Source: Deltaproteobacteria bacterium
GTDB lineage: Bacteria > Lernaellota > Lernaellaia > JACKCT01
Direction: 5' to 3'
Length of the DNA stretch: 64,000 nt
Assembly (NCBI GenBank): GCA_027493875.1
Contig: JAOSJX010000001.1
Coordinates: forward strand, 124,001-188,000
Positions within the stretch are counted from its first letter, which is position 1. Each line of letters opens with the position of its first letter. Positions 50,402 through 60,358 of this stretch are shown here, piece by piece. The notes under the pieces were generated by a model that had not been told where the DNA came from, made no database searches, and was given only the letters and a program-made list of their open reading frames with translations. The position numbers and the translations under genes are program-made.

Positions 50402-52072
50402 GTGGTTCTAAAGCCCTCTATCGATTGGGCCGTGCCCGATCTTTCGCTCGTGGAAGCGGGCGTGCGCGCTCTGGAAGGCGCGTTTGACGCGGCCAAGGCG
50501 CACGTCAAACCGCTCGTGACCAAAGACGACGGTCGATTCGATGCCGACAAGGGGAATGAACGCCAACAGATTCTCCACGGTCTGTCCTACTTCGCGTGCG
50601 AGCTCGAGGCGGCGCGGCAAACGCTCGCGTATGCGCGCGCCGTCGGGGCCGCCGGCAAGAAGGCCGATCTTGAGGAGTTGATCGCCGCCGTCTTTACGGC
50701 GGGTTGCCTTCGGCGATGGCGTTACGGATCGGACATTTCCGGTCTGGAGCAGATTCCCGCCGCGGAACTCGGCCTGACACCCGCCGTGCTCGCTGAGACC
50801 CTCGATTCCGCGGGAGCGCGTGTGTTGGTCGAGCGCGCCGGCGGCACCGCCGCGCTGACGGCCGTTGCCGAACTCGCGGATGGGCGCGGTAATTTCGGCG
50901 ACATGGGGATTGACGACGACCTGCTCCGCGAGGTGCAGTCGCAGTTTCAGCGTTTCTCGGACGACGTTGTTGCGCCGATTGCGGAACACGTTCACCGCAA
51001 AGACGAACTCATCGGCCTCGACCTCATCGGCCAGCTCGCGGAACAGGGCGTTTTCGGCATCACGATCCCGGAGCAGTACGGTGGCTCCGAACTCGGTAAG
51101 ATGGGCATGGTGATCGTCACCGAGGAACTCACGCGCGGTTACATCGGTGTGGGGTCGCTCGGCACGCGCGCGGAGATCGCCGCCGAGCTCATCCTCACCG
51201 GTGGCACCGACGAACAAAAGCAATATTGGCTTCCGCGCATCGCGGCCGGCGAGGTCCTACCCACCGCCGTGTTCACCGAACCGAATTTCGGATCGGATCT
51301 GGCGAATATCAAAACGCGGGCGACGAAGAACGGCGACGGCTGGCTCATCAACGGGCAAAAAACGTGGATCACGCACGGCTCGCGCGCCGATCTCATGACC
51401 TTGCTCGCGCGCTCGGACGCCGGCGCGCCGGGCTACAAGGGCCTCTCGATGTTTCTCGTCACCAAAACGCGCGGCACCGAGGACGATCCCTTTCCCGATG
51501 AGGGCGTGACCGGCAGCGAAATCCCCGTCATCGGCTATCGCGGGATGAAGGAATACGAAATCAGCTTCGACGATTTCAAAATTCCTTCGGAGGCGCTGCT
51601 CGGCGGTGAGGAAGGCCGCGGTTTCAAACAGCTCATGGAAACGTTTGAATCGGCGCGCATTCAGACGGCGGCCCGCGGCGTCGGGCTGGCCCGCGCCGGA
51701 CTGGAGCTCGCGTACCGCTACGCAAAAGAGAGGAAACAATTCGCACGCGAGATTTTCGATTTTCCGCGTGTGTACCAGAAAATCGCGCGCATGATCGTGG
51801 ACACGCAAGCGGCACGGCAACTCACGTACTTCGCGGCGCGTATGAAAGAGTCGGGAAAACGCTGCGACCTGGAGGCCGGCATGGCCAAGCTGCTGGCCAC
51901 GAAGGTCGCGTTTTACGTGGCCGACGCCGGGGTGCAGGTGCACGGCGGCAACGGCTACGCCGAGGAATATCCGATCAGCCGCGTTTTCTGCGATGCGCGC
52001 GTCCTGTCGATTTTTGAAGGCGCCAACGAGATCCAGGCGCACGTCATCGCGCGGCGCGTGTTGGAGGATTGA
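50402..52072 (+). CDS. (2S)-methylsuccinyl-CoA dehydrogenase-type acyl-CoA dehydrogenase
   Basis: Intact 556-residue frame, about 160 residues longer at the N-terminus than ordinary acyl-CoA dehydrogenases; this all-helical extension is characteristic of methylsuccinyl-CoA dehydrogenase (Msd) of the ethylmalonyl-CoA pathway. The core has 'FTEPNFGSDLANIKTRA', 'WITHGSRAD', 'FARPRV'-type 'QFAREIFDFPRVYQKIA' and the C-terminal 'QVHGGNGYAEEYPISRVF' FAD-binding region. It oxidises methylsuccinyl-CoA to mesaconyl-CoA using FAD. The stop is 5 bases before the hydratase ATG, and it follows the lyase gene after 9 bases. Confidence 0.86.
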   Translation: MVLKPSIDWAVPDLSLVEAGVRALEGAFDAAKAHVKPLVTKDDGRFDADKGNERQQILHGLSYFACELEAARQTLAYARAVGAAGKKADLEELIAAVFTAGCLRRWRYGSDISGLEQIPAAELGLTPAVLAETLDSAGARVLVERAGGTAALTAVAELADGRGNFGDMGIDDDLLREVQSQFQRFSDDVVAPIAEHVHRKDELIGLDLIGQLAEQGVFGITIPEQYGGSELGKMGMVIVTEELTRGYIGVGSLGTRAEIAAELILTGGTDEQKQYWLPRIAAGEVLPTAVFTEPNFGSDLANIKTRATKNGDGWLINGQKTWITHGSRADLMTLLARSDAGAPGYKGLSMFLVTKTRGTEDDPFPDEGVTGSEIPVIGYRGMKEYEISFDDFKIPSEALLGGEEGRGFKQLMETFESARIQTAARGVGLARAGLELAYRYAKERKQFAREIFDFPRVYQKIARMIVDTQAARQLTYFAARMKESGKRCDLEAGMAKLLATKVAFYVADAGVQVHGGNGYAEEYPISRVFCDARVLSIFEGANEIQAHVIARRVLED

Positions 52073-52077
52073 TCCGC

Positions 52078-53159
52078 ATGACCGTGACCAGAAACGTCTA
52101 CGGACGCAAGCTGGACGATTTCGAAGAAGGCAAAACCTACCGGCATCCGTGGGAGGTGACCCTCGACGAGGGCGTTCTGGCGTTTTGCGCGGCGAGTTTC
52201 ATGGAAACGTCGCCGATTTATTCGAGCGATCTCTATGCCATCGGCTGCGGCTTCAAACGGCGGTTGGTTCATCCGCTTGTCCTTTTGAACTTCGGTTTGT
52301 CGTTCTCCGTTCTCGACGTTTCCGAACAGGCCATCGCGCATCTGGCGTATATCGACGTGCGTTTTCCGAATCCGGCCTATTTCGGCGATACCATCACCGC
52401 CGCCTCCGAGGTGCTCGGCACCAAACTTTCCGGCAGCGGCGACAAGGGAACCGTGCATGTCCGCACGACGGTCTGGAACCAAGACAAAGCGGGTGGTGTG
52501 CGTTTTGAGCGCATGGCCCTCATTCCCAAGGGAAAGGTGGAGGGCTCCGTTCGCCGCCCGTGGAACGGCGCGGTGCCGCGCGCGGAGCGCCGATACCCGG
52601 CGGCGCTGAACAGTCTCGATCTGACGAAACTCGAAGCGCCGGATTTTTCGGGATTCTTCGAGGATTTCACTGAAGGCCAAATCATCGTGCACGACACGGG
52701 CCGTACTGTCGGCGACACCGAGCACATGCAGCTCACGACGATTTTCCGTAATACGCATCCGCTTCACTTCGACGCGAAATACTGCGAGACGCGCAGCTTC
52801 GCCAACGACCGCGTGGTTTACGGCGGCCTCGTCCTCGGCTTCACGCACGCCATCGCCGCCCGCGACACCGGCGGGCAGATGATCTGGGCGGAGAACTTCG
52901 ACAACGGCGCGCATCCCGGCCCGACGCTGGCCGGCGATACGATCCGCGCCGCGCAAAAAGTCCTGAAGACGGAAGACGCGGGCGCGCACCTGGGCAAGGT
53001 GACGTTCCGGCTCGTCGGTGTAAAAACACCGATCCCGCGGAACTCCTCGATGCGGACGCCGATCTGTTTACGGCGGAGCGTGACAAGAAAGACGGAAAGG
53101 TTAAAGAGAAAGTCGTTGAAATCGATCGGACCGTTTTCCTCCGAAAACGTCCGTCATAG
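52078..53159 (+). CDS. Mesaconyl-CoA hydratase-type MaoC double hot-dog protein
   Basis: About 360 residues with two hot-dog halves, matching the size of mesaconyl-CoA hydratase (Mch, ~340 residues) rather than single MaoC domains. The second half contains the hydratase-2 motif 'NTHPLHFDAKYCETRSF' with catalytic Asp and His, then 'VVYGGLVLGF'. The reaction predicted is hydration of mesaconyl-CoA to beta-methylmalyl-CoA, the substrate of the lyase upstream. A missing A near 53024 shifts the last 45 codons; corrected, it ends '...VVEIDRTVFLRKRPS' at 53159. Confidence 0.85.
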
Positions 53160-53178
53160 CCTTCAAAAGGAGTAGGCG

Positions 53179-54093
53179 ATGTCCCGAGCCACGAAAAAGA
53201 TTCTCAGCTACTACGCCGGAGAAAATCCCGGCGTACTCGCCAATCTGTATCGTTTTCTTGAGACCGGCCGCCTGAAAGGAACCGGCAAACTCGTCATCCT
53301 GCCGGTGGATCAGGGCTTCGAGCACGGCCCCGCGCGGAGCTTCGCGCCCAATCCCGACGGCTATGACCCCGAATATCACTACAAACTCGCGCTGCGCGCC
53401 GGCTGCAACGGCTACGCGGCGCCGCTCGGCCAGCTTCAGGTCGGCGCGGCGGAATACGCGGGACAAATTCCTCTGATCCTCAAGCTCAACAATTCGGACT
53501 CGATGTACGGCGGCTCGGACCCCTGCCCCGCGGTGACCGGATCGGTGGGAGACGCCCTGCGTCTCGGCGCTTCGGCGATCGGGTTCACGATCTACCCCGG
53601 CTCCGCCGCCCGCAACGAGATGTACGAGGAGATCCGCGAACTTTCCGAGGAAGCCCGCGCGGTCGGCATCGCCACGGTGATCTGGAGTTATCCGCGCGGC
53701 TCGGGTATTTCCAAAGACGGCGAAACGGCCATCGATATCGTCGCGTACGCCGCGCAGGTCGCCGCGCAACTCGGCGCCCATATCATCAAGGTCAAACCGC
53801 CCACGGCGCACATCGAACAAGACGCCGCGCGCAAGGTGTACGAGAAGCACGGCATTCCCATCGCGACGCTCGCGGATCGCATCCGTCACGTCGTGCAGTC
53901 GGCGTTCGGCGGTAAGCGCATCGTCATTTTTTCCGGAGGCGCCGCCAAGGGCGAGGAGGGCGTGCTCGACGAAATCCGGGGCATCAAAGAAGGCGGCGGG
54001 TTCGGCTCGATCATCGGACGCAATTCGTTCCAGCGCCCGCTGGACGACGCCGTCGCGCTGCTGCGTAAGGTGCAGGACATTTACGCGTCGTAG
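53179..54093 (+). CDS. fbaB: Class I fructose-bisphosphate aldolase (FbaB/DhnA type)
   Basis: Intact 304-residue frame of the archaeal-type class I family. 'LVILPVDQGFEHGPARSF' is the N-terminal signature and 'GAHIIKVKPPTAH' carries the Schiff-base Lys; 'IFSGGAAKGEE' and 'GGGFGSIIGRNSFQRP' form the phosphate site. It interconverts fructose 1,6-bisphosphate with dihydroxyacetone phosphate and glyceraldehyde 3-phosphate. It is 19 bases after the hydratase gene with AAAAGGAG upstream, so it is probably co-transcribed and serves gluconeogenesis from the carbon assimilated by the cluster. Confidence 0.93.
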   Translation: MSRATKKILSYYAGENPGVLANLYRFLETGRLKGTGKLVILPVDQGFEHGPARSFAPNPDGYDPEYHYKLALRAGCNGYAAPLGQLQVGAAEYAGQIPLILKLNNSDSMYGGSDPCPAVTGSVGDALRLGASAIGFTIYPGSAARNEMYEEIRELSEEARAVGIATVIWSYPRGSGISKDGETAIDIVAYAAQVAAQLGAHIIKVKPPTAHIEQDAARKVYEKHGIPIATLADRIRHVVQSAFGGKRIVIFSGGAAKGEEGVLDEIRGIKEGGGFGSIIGRNSFQRPLDDAVALLRKVQDIYAS

Positions 54094-54126
54094 CCGCGCC
54101 GGCCTCAAAATCATCGGGAGACGGCC

Positions 54127-55803
54127 GTGGAGCATGGCGGCGAGTTGTGGCGTTTCGTCTTTGAAGTGCTCGCGGTACTGGGCGCGGCCTTCGCCGCGGG
54201 AGCGCTCGCGGAACGCCTGCGCCAAAGCGCCCTCGTCGGCTACATTCTCGCCGGCGTCGCGCTCGGATCGCTCGTTTTCCGCGAAAGCTTCGTCGTGGAC
54301 GTCGCGGAGCTCGGCGTCGCGCTGCTCCTTTTCTCGATCGGTCTTGAATTTTCGCTGACGCGGCTGCGTTCGGTCGGAAAAATCGCGGTCCTCGGCGGCA
54401 CGCTTCAGGTCTCGGTCACCACCGCCCTTTTCGCACTCCTGTGCCTCCCGTTCCTGCCCGGACCCGCGGCCGTCGCGGCCGGCGCGATGGCGGCGCTCAG
54501 TTCCACCGCCGTGGTCATCCGCGTGCTGGCCGACCGCGCGGAACTCGACGCCGTGCATGGGCGCGACGCCGTCGGCCTGCTGCTTCTTCAGGATATCGCC
54601 GTGGTCCCGCTCGTTCTGTTGGTGACGGTCTTGTCGTCGGACGGCGGCGCCGTTCAGGTGATCTGGCGGATGCTCGCGCTGGTGGCGGCCGCGGCGGCTG
54701 TCGTCGGATTGTTTCACGTCCTGTTCAACCGCGTCGTACCGCGTCTTCTGAACGCGCCGGGCGTCCGGCGTAACCGCGAGCTCGTTCACCTGCTCACGCT
54801 GATTCTCGGCATCGGTTCAGCCTGGGTCTCGCAACGCGTGGGGCTCTCACCGGGCTTGGGCGCCTTTCTCGCGGGCATGCTGCTCGCCGAATCGCCCTTC
54901 GCGCCGCAAATCCGTTCCGACATCGGTCCGATCCGCACCGTCTTCGTGACGTTTTTCTTCACGTCGATCGGCATGCTCGCCGACCCGCTATGGATTCTCG
55001 GACACCTGCCCGCCGTGCTCGTGGCGGTTGCCCTTATTTTCGCCGTGAAAAGCGCGGTGATCGCGGCCATCGCGCGCGCGTTCGGCCGCACGCGCCGCGA
55101 CGCGGTCGCGGCGGGCGTCGCCCTCGGTCAGGTCGGGGAATTCTCGTTCGTTCTGGCCGGCATCGCGGCGCACTCGGGCCTCTTCGACGAACCCACCTTC
55201 GCGTTGTTCGCCTCGGCGACGATCTTTTCGTTGATCCTGTCCCCCTACATGGTCGCCTACGCCCGCCTCATCGCCGCGTTCGTCGACCGCCGTCTCGCCG
55301 GCGCGGCGCCGTCGCCGACGCCCGCTCGCTCCGGCGCCGCCTCGGAGGACGCGTGCAGCGCGCTCGTCGTCGGATTCGGCCCCGCGGGCCGTCTTGTCGC
55401 CGACGAGTTACTCAAGCAGGGCGTGCGTATCGCGGTGATCGAACAGAACCCGGAATCGGCGGCCTACGCGCGGTCGCTGGGCGTTACCGTGCACACCGGC
55501 GACGGCGCGTCCCCGGACGTTTTGGAGCATGCCGGCGCCGGCGGAGCGCGGGTCGTCGTCGTCACCGTCCCGGACACGCGCGTGGCCCGGTCGGTCATCT
55601 CCGGCGTGCGCCGCGTCGCGCACGACGCTCCGATTGTCGCCCGAGGACGTTATCATCGTCATATCGGCGATCTCCTGGCCGCGGGCGCCGGCCATGTGGT
55701 GGACGAGGAACGTCAGGTCGGCCGCGCGCTCGCGCGCGTAACCGTGGAACGGCTCTTTCCGGGGACGGCGGAAATCCCGCGCGGTGACGACGGCGACCCG
55801 TGA
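54127..55803 (+). CDS. CPA2-family monovalent cation/proton antiporter with TrkA-N domain
   Basis: Intact 558 residues from a GTG with a GGGAGA ribosome site. Residues 1-385 hold about twelve membrane helices including 'ELGVALLLFSIGLEF' and 'LLLLQDIAVVPLVLL' (the conserved Asp of the ion site) and 'GQVGEFSFVLAGIA'. A cytoplasmic TrkA-N/RCK domain follows ('ALVVGFGPAGRLVADELL...VIEQNPESAAYA'), as in KefB/KefC, binding NAD(H). Potassium efflux or Na+/H+ exchange in pH and osmotic control is expected; the specific ion is not decidable. Confidence 0.92.
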   Translation: MEHGGELWRFVFEVLAVLGAAFAAGALAERLRQSALVGYILAGVALGSLVFRESFVVDVAELGVALLLFSIGLEFSLTRLRSVGKIAVLGGTLQVSVTTALFALLCLPFLPGPAAVAAGAMAALSSTAVVIRVLADRAELDAVHGRDAVGLLLLQDIAVVPLVLLVTVLSSDGGAVQVIWRMLALVAAAAAVVGLFHVLFNRVVPRLLNAPGVRRNRELVHLLTLILGIGSAWVSQRVGLSPGLGAFLAGMLLAESPFAPQIRSDIGPIRTVFVTFFFTSIGMLADPLWILGHLPAVLVAVALIFAVKSAVIAAIARAFGRTRRDAVAAGVALGQVGEFSFVLAGIAAHSGLFDEPTFALFASATIFSLILSPYMVAYARLIAAFVDRRLAGAAPSPTPARSGAASEDACSALVVGFGPAGRLVADELLKQGVRIAVIEQNPESAAYARSLGVTVHTGDGASPDVLEHAGAGGARVVVVTVPDTRVARSVISGVRRVAHDAPIVARGRYHRHIGDLLAAGAGHVVDEERQVGRALARVTVERLFPGTAEIPRGDDGDP

Positions 55804-55896
55804 CCGGCTCTCGCGGACCGACACCTTCCGCGCCGCCGCTCGTTTCCTGTAAGATGCGCCCTTTCGCCGTACGGCCGCCGAGGGAAGGAGACGCCT

Positions 55897-57242
55897 TTGC
55901 GTTTTTGGCATGTTTTCGTCGCCGCGATTCTGGCAGCCGTCTTCGCCGCGGCCCTCTCCTGCGCCGACGTGGGCTCCGGCGGGGACGATGACGACGACGC
56001 GGGTCCCGGCCCCGGCGATGACGACGACGATACGGGCGCGTCCGACGACGACGCCGATGACGACGCCGGCGACGACGATCTCGGGCCGGACGACGTGTAT
56101 TTCGGCAGATACGTCGTCATCGCCTACCCCGACTCCGGCGTCAGTTGGTATCTGCAGGATTTTTCGGAGTTCGCGCTCTTTCCTCCCGGAAACAACCTGC
56201 GCGCGCAGGTGATCGAACGGTCCGACCCCCCGTCATCGTCAGCGACGGCTTCCGCCTCAGCTTCGAAATGGCGGGCAACACGACGTCGCAATACAAGACG
56301 AATTTCTGGGCCTACGCGGGCGGATTATTCGGCGTGTCGCCGGAACCGGACGTCGGCGTGACGGGCACGCGCTTTTTCGGTGATCTGACCGCCGGCGAGG
56401 ATGACATCTGGTCCGTCGCCGGCATTCCGCTGACGCCGCTTACGGACGATCTCGAATACGACCCCTATCCTCTCGCGCGCGTGACGTTGTGGGACGTCAA
56501 CGAGGCGGTCGCGCAGACCGTGGCGGTTCTGCCCGTGTCGTGGGAGGTCAGTTGCAAGACCTGTCACTACTCGCCGGGGATCACGGCCGAGATCGACGTG
56601 CTCCGCGACCATGATACGGCGTTCGGCACGACGCTCGAAGCCGACCGGCCCGTGTTTTGCGCAAGCTGCCATTACTCGAAGCCGATGGCCGCGTACACGG
56701 CGGGCGACCCGGAGGTCTCGACGCTTTCTCAAGCGATTCACACCTCGCACGCCGAATACATGGAGGCGCTCGGCTCGGAGACGAACTATTGTTACGCGTG
56801 CCATCCGGGCTTCGAATATCCGCACCAGCGCGATGTTCACGCCAAACCGCACAACATCGCGTGCGGCGCGTGCCACGGCCAGCAGATGACGGAGATCGGA
56901 AGGGTTACTCGTGAGGCGTGGGTCGAACTTCCGCGGTGCATCACCTGCCACAGCGAGGACGTCGATCTCGACTTCGAGCCGGAAGGCGTTCCCTACAAGA
57001 ATGCGCGCGGCCACGGCGGCGTGTTGTGCGCCACGTGCCACGGCCCGCAACACGCGTATTGGCCGGCCACGACAACGCAGGACGCCATCCAACCCATCGG
57101 TTTGCAGGGGCACTCGGGGTATATCGACGACTGCCTCGTCTGTCACGCGACGGAGCCCGACGCGCCGTTCGAGCACCGCGATTTCACCGCGAAGAAAAAC
57201 CGCCCTCCAAAGTGGGCGCCGATTCCGACGGCGTCGCGCTAG
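55897..57242 (+). CDS. Seven-heme cytochrome c lipoprotein with Asp-rich linker
   Basis: The signal peptide ends '...AAALSCADVG', followed by a 45-residue Asp/Gly/Pro linker. The C-terminal ~240 residues contain seven CxxCH heme sites: CKTCH, CASCH, CYACH, CGACH, CITCH, CATCH and CLVCH, with distal His residues nearby. This is an extracytoplasmic electron-transfer protein, probably on the outer membrane. The N-terminal ~150 residues after the linker are a beta-rich domain. A missing C in the run near 56226-56231 breaks the frame; corrected join 'ERSDPPVIVSDGFRLSF'. About 449 residues. The 3' end overlaps the convergent CoA-ligase gene by 59 bases; one of the two ends may be misread. Confidence 0.87.
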
Positions 57243-58791
57243 CACCCGGGAGGGCGCGGCGCAGGATTTTACCGTTCGGTGTCCTGGGAATTTTGTCGAC
57301 CTGCCGGTAGGCGCGTGGGCATTTGTACGCGGCCAGGTGCTTCCGGCAATAACGGTCGAGCGAAACGGTATCGAACGCGCAACCCTCTTTGACGTGGACG
57401 AAGCCGGTAATGATATGCTTTGACCCGTCGCGGACGGGAACCGTCGTGACGGCGCATTCCGCCACGTCGGGATGCGCCGCGAGAATCGATTCGACTTCGA
57501 CGGGGCTGACGCGGTAGCCGAAGCTGGTCATCAGATCGTCGGCGCGGCCCGCAAACCACCACAGGCCGTCGGCGTCGGCGCGGGCCAGATCGCCGCCGAT
57601 AAACCAGTCTCCCTCGAAAACTTCCTTCTCCTCGGCATCGCGGTTCCAGTATCCGAGCATCAAACCGGGATCGTCGCGGTGGACGGCGATGCGGCCCACC
57701 TCGCCGATCGGCGCGTCATCGAGACCGTCGCGCTTCACGAGGCGAACCGGGCGACCCGTCTGCGGACGCCCGCAGGCGCCGGGGGTGACCGGAAAGCCGG
57801 GCTTGAACGAAATGTACGTCGAGATCTCCGTCATCCCGAGCGCTTCGTAGAGCTCGGTACCGACGCGACGTTTCCATTCGTCGTGAACGGCCGCGGGAAG
57901 GGGCTCACCGGCCGTCAGGCCGTGGCGCAACGATGACCAATCGAAGTCTTCAACGTGGTTGTATTTCAGGATTTGGCGGTAAACGGTCGGCACCGCGGCG
58001 AACACGGTCACCGCCTGGCGCTCCAACAGCGCCGGCCACACCTCGGCCCGTCTCGGCCCGTCGTAAAGGATCGCCGTCGCGCCTACGCTCCAAGGATCCA
58101 TCAGGCCCACGCCCAATGTATACGTCCAATTGAGAACCCCCGCATGACAAACACGGTCCGCATCCGTCAGATGCTCCCACTCGCGCACGCAAATGCGCCG
58201 CCCTTCGAGCGACCGGTGCGCGTGAAGAACGCCCTTTGAGCGCGCCGTTGTCCCCGACGTGTAGATCAGATAGGCGGGGTCGCCCGCCTCCGTGACCGGC
58301 GGAGCGTCCGCGGAAAGACCGGCGAGCATATCTTCGAATCGGTGCGTTCCCGCGGCGGCAAACGCCGCGGGCGTGTCTCCGCCGCGCACGACGACGTGGC
58401 GCAGCGCGCGCAGCGATTCCGCCTCGTCCGACAATCCGGCGAGCGCCGTGTGATCAGCCACGATCGCCGCGGCGCCGCTGTCCGCGACGATGAAGGCCGT
58501 TTCCTCCGCCGTCAGTTGGGGGCTTCCGGGCACCGCGATGAGTCCGGCCCGAAGCGCCGCGAAAAACGTCAGAGCATATTCCGGCGAGTGATCGAGACGC
58601 ACCAGCAGGCGATCGCCTTTTTTAAGGCCAATGGCGGTCAGCGAGCGTGCGATCCTGTCCACGGCCTGCGCGGCGCGGCCGAAGGTCCACACGTCGTCCG
58701 GCGCGCCGAGCCGGCAGAAGACCAGCGCGACCTTGTCGGCAAGGCGGTCGTCCTCCGCATGGCGGATCAAACATTCGTAAGCGATGTTCAT
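57184..58791 (-). CDS. AMP-forming acyl-CoA synthetase
   Basis: ANL-superfamily enzyme of about 535 residues, frame intact. P-loop 'LIYTSGTTARSKGVLHAH', 'YEALGMTEISTYI', 'GDLARADADGLWWFAGRADD' and the C-terminal catalytic Lys in 'PRTPNGKILRR'. It activates a carboxylic acid to its CoA ester; overall sequence looks closer to benzoate/medium-chain ligases than to acetyl-CoA synthetase, so the substrate is open. ATG 58791 is chosen; TTG 58809 is possible. It lies downstream of gltA but is separated from it by a terminator. Confidence 0.9.
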   Translation of the reverse strand: MNIAYECLIRHAEDDRLADKVALVFCRLGAPDDVWTFGRAAQAVDRIARSLTAIGLKKGDRLLVRLDHSPEYALTFFAALRAGLIAVPGSPQLTAEETAFIVADSGAAAIVADHTALAGLSDEAESLRALRHVVVRGGDTPAAFAAAGTHRFEDMLAGLSADAPPVTEAGDPAYLIYTSGTTARSKGVLHAHRSLEGRRICVREWEHLTDADRVCHAGVLNWTYTLGVGLMDPWSVGATAILYDGPRRAEVWPALLERQAVTVFAAVPTVYRQILKYNHVEDFDWSSLRHGLTAGEPLPAAVHDEWKRRVGTELYEALGMTEISTYISFKPGFPVTPGACGRPQTGRPVRLVKRDGLDDAPIGEVGRIAVHRDDPGLMLGYWNRDAEEKEVFEGDWFIGGDLARADADGLWWFAGRADDLMTSFGYRVSPVEVESILAAHPDVAECAVTTVPVRDGSKHIITGFVHVKEGCAFDTVSLDRYCRKHLAAYKCPRAYRQVDKIPRTPNGKILRRALPGASATPSESAPTLEGGFSSR

Positions 58792-58803
58792 GACGCGTCC
58801 ATC

Positions 58804-58839
58804 AAACAAAAACGGCGGGCGGCCCGCAAGCCCCCGCCG
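58804..58839 (-). terminator. Rho-independent terminator after gltA
   Basis: On the minus strand CGGCGGG pairs with CCCGCCG (58813-58819 and 58833-58839) across a 13-base loop and is followed by TTTTTGTTT (58804-58812). Confidence 0.75.
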
Positions 58840-58863
58840 CCGCCAATTCCTGTGGTTGCGCGT

Positions 58864-60175
58864 TCAGCCGCGGCGTCCGATCGGCACATAGTCGCGCTTC
58901 GTTTCGCCGACGTAGATCTGACGAGGGCGGCCGATCCGCGGGCTGTTCTCGATCATTTCCTTCCACTGAGAGATCCATCCGGGCAGACGGCCCATGGCGA
59001 ACAGTACGGTGAACATGTCCAGCGGGAATCCGAGCGCCTGATAGATCGTTCCGGAGTAGAAATCGACGTTGGGATAAAGGTTCCGTTCCCGGAAATAATC
59101 GTCATTGAGCGCCGCTTCTTCCAGCTCCTTTGCGATGTCGAGCAACGGGTCGACCTTCTTGAGCTTTCCAAGGACGATATCCGCGTGACGCTTGATGATC
59201 GCCGCGCGGGGATCGTAGTTCTTGTAAACCCGGTGGCCGAAGCCCATGAGCCGGATCTTGTTCTTCTTGTCCTTGACGCCGGCGATGAATTTCTTGACGT
59301 CGCCCTCGCCCTCTTCCTTGATCCTCATCAGCATGTCCACGACGTGCTGGTTCGCGCCGCCGTGCAGAGGCCCCCACAACGCGCAAATCGCCGAGGAGAT
59401 CGCCGCGTAAAGATTCGCCTGCGCACTGCCGACGAGGCGGACAGTGGACGTGCTGCAATTCTGCTCGTGATCCGCGTGAAGAATGAACATGACGTTCAGG
59501 GTCTGCGCGATATCCGGATCGACTTCGTAATGTTCCGTCGGGAAGGCAAACATCATCTTCAGGAAATTCGCGCAATAGCTGAGGTTGTTGTCCGGGTAGA
59601 TCAGCGGATGGCCGAGCGATTTCTTGTACGAAAACGCGGCGATCGTCGGCAGCTTGGCGAGGATGCGGACGATCGAGATGTCCATGTCCTCCTTGGAGAA
59701 GATGTTGTCCGTCTCCTGGTAAAACGTGGACAGGCCGCAGACGACCGACGACAAAATCGCCATCGGATGCGCGTTCGGCGGAAACGCCTCGAAAAACGCC
59801 GCATGTGTTCGTGGATCAACGTGTGCTTGGTCAGCCGCGCCTGAAATTCCTCCAGCTCGGCCTGCGTCGGGAGGTACCCGTAGATCAGAAGGAACGCGAC
59901 CTCGACGAAGTTCGACTTCTCGGCGAGTTGCTCGATGGGATAGCCGCGGTACCGCAAAATACCGCGCTCGCCGTCGATGAAGGTGATCGTGCTCGTGCAC
60001 GCGCCCGTGTTTGCGTAACCATTGTCGAGCGTTATGGCGCCGGAATGGCTACGCAGGTCGGAAATGTCGAAGGCGACTTCCCCTCCGTTCCGACGACGAC
60101 CGGCAGGTCGTACTTCTTTCCATCGTGCGTGAGTGTGGCCTTGGGCTCTGCAGATTTTTTTGCTTCGGCGGTCAT
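58864..60175 (-). CDS. gltA: Citrate synthase
   Basis: Type II citrate synthase, about 436 residues from ATG 60175. It begins MTAEAKKSAEPKATLTHDGK, then 'TFIDGERGILRYRGYPIEQLAEKSNF'; the catalytic residues are in 'ILHADHEQNCSTSTVRLVGS' (His), 'ALWGPLHGGANQ' (His) and 'DFYSGTIYQALGFP' (Asp). It condenses acetyl-CoA with oxaloacetate, linking the assimilation cluster to the TCA cycle. Two single-base errors break the frame, near 60085 and near 59796. Confidence 0.95.
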
Positions 60176-60283
60176 GACGCGTGATCCTCTCATGATGTTC
60201 AATACAAAAAGGAAACTCGGGAGCCGGAAACATCGCTTGGGGCCCGTGAGACCCCAACAAATCACAACATGGAAACCGATAGA

Positions 60284-60312
60284 ATTCTACAAAACGAGCG
60301 GCGTGGGGTCAA
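60284..60312 (-). promoter_or_regulatory. Sigma70-type promoter of gltA
   Basis: Read on the minus strand: TTGACC (60312-60307), 17-bp spacer, TAGAAT (60289-60284). Start near 60277 gives a leader of about 100 nt that contains a TTGGGG/CCCCAA hairpin (60236-60256). Confidence 0.68.
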
Positions 60313-60358
60313 GGATATATCGGTTTTTTCTAGAGATTTTAAACGTGCGTGGCCCTCC

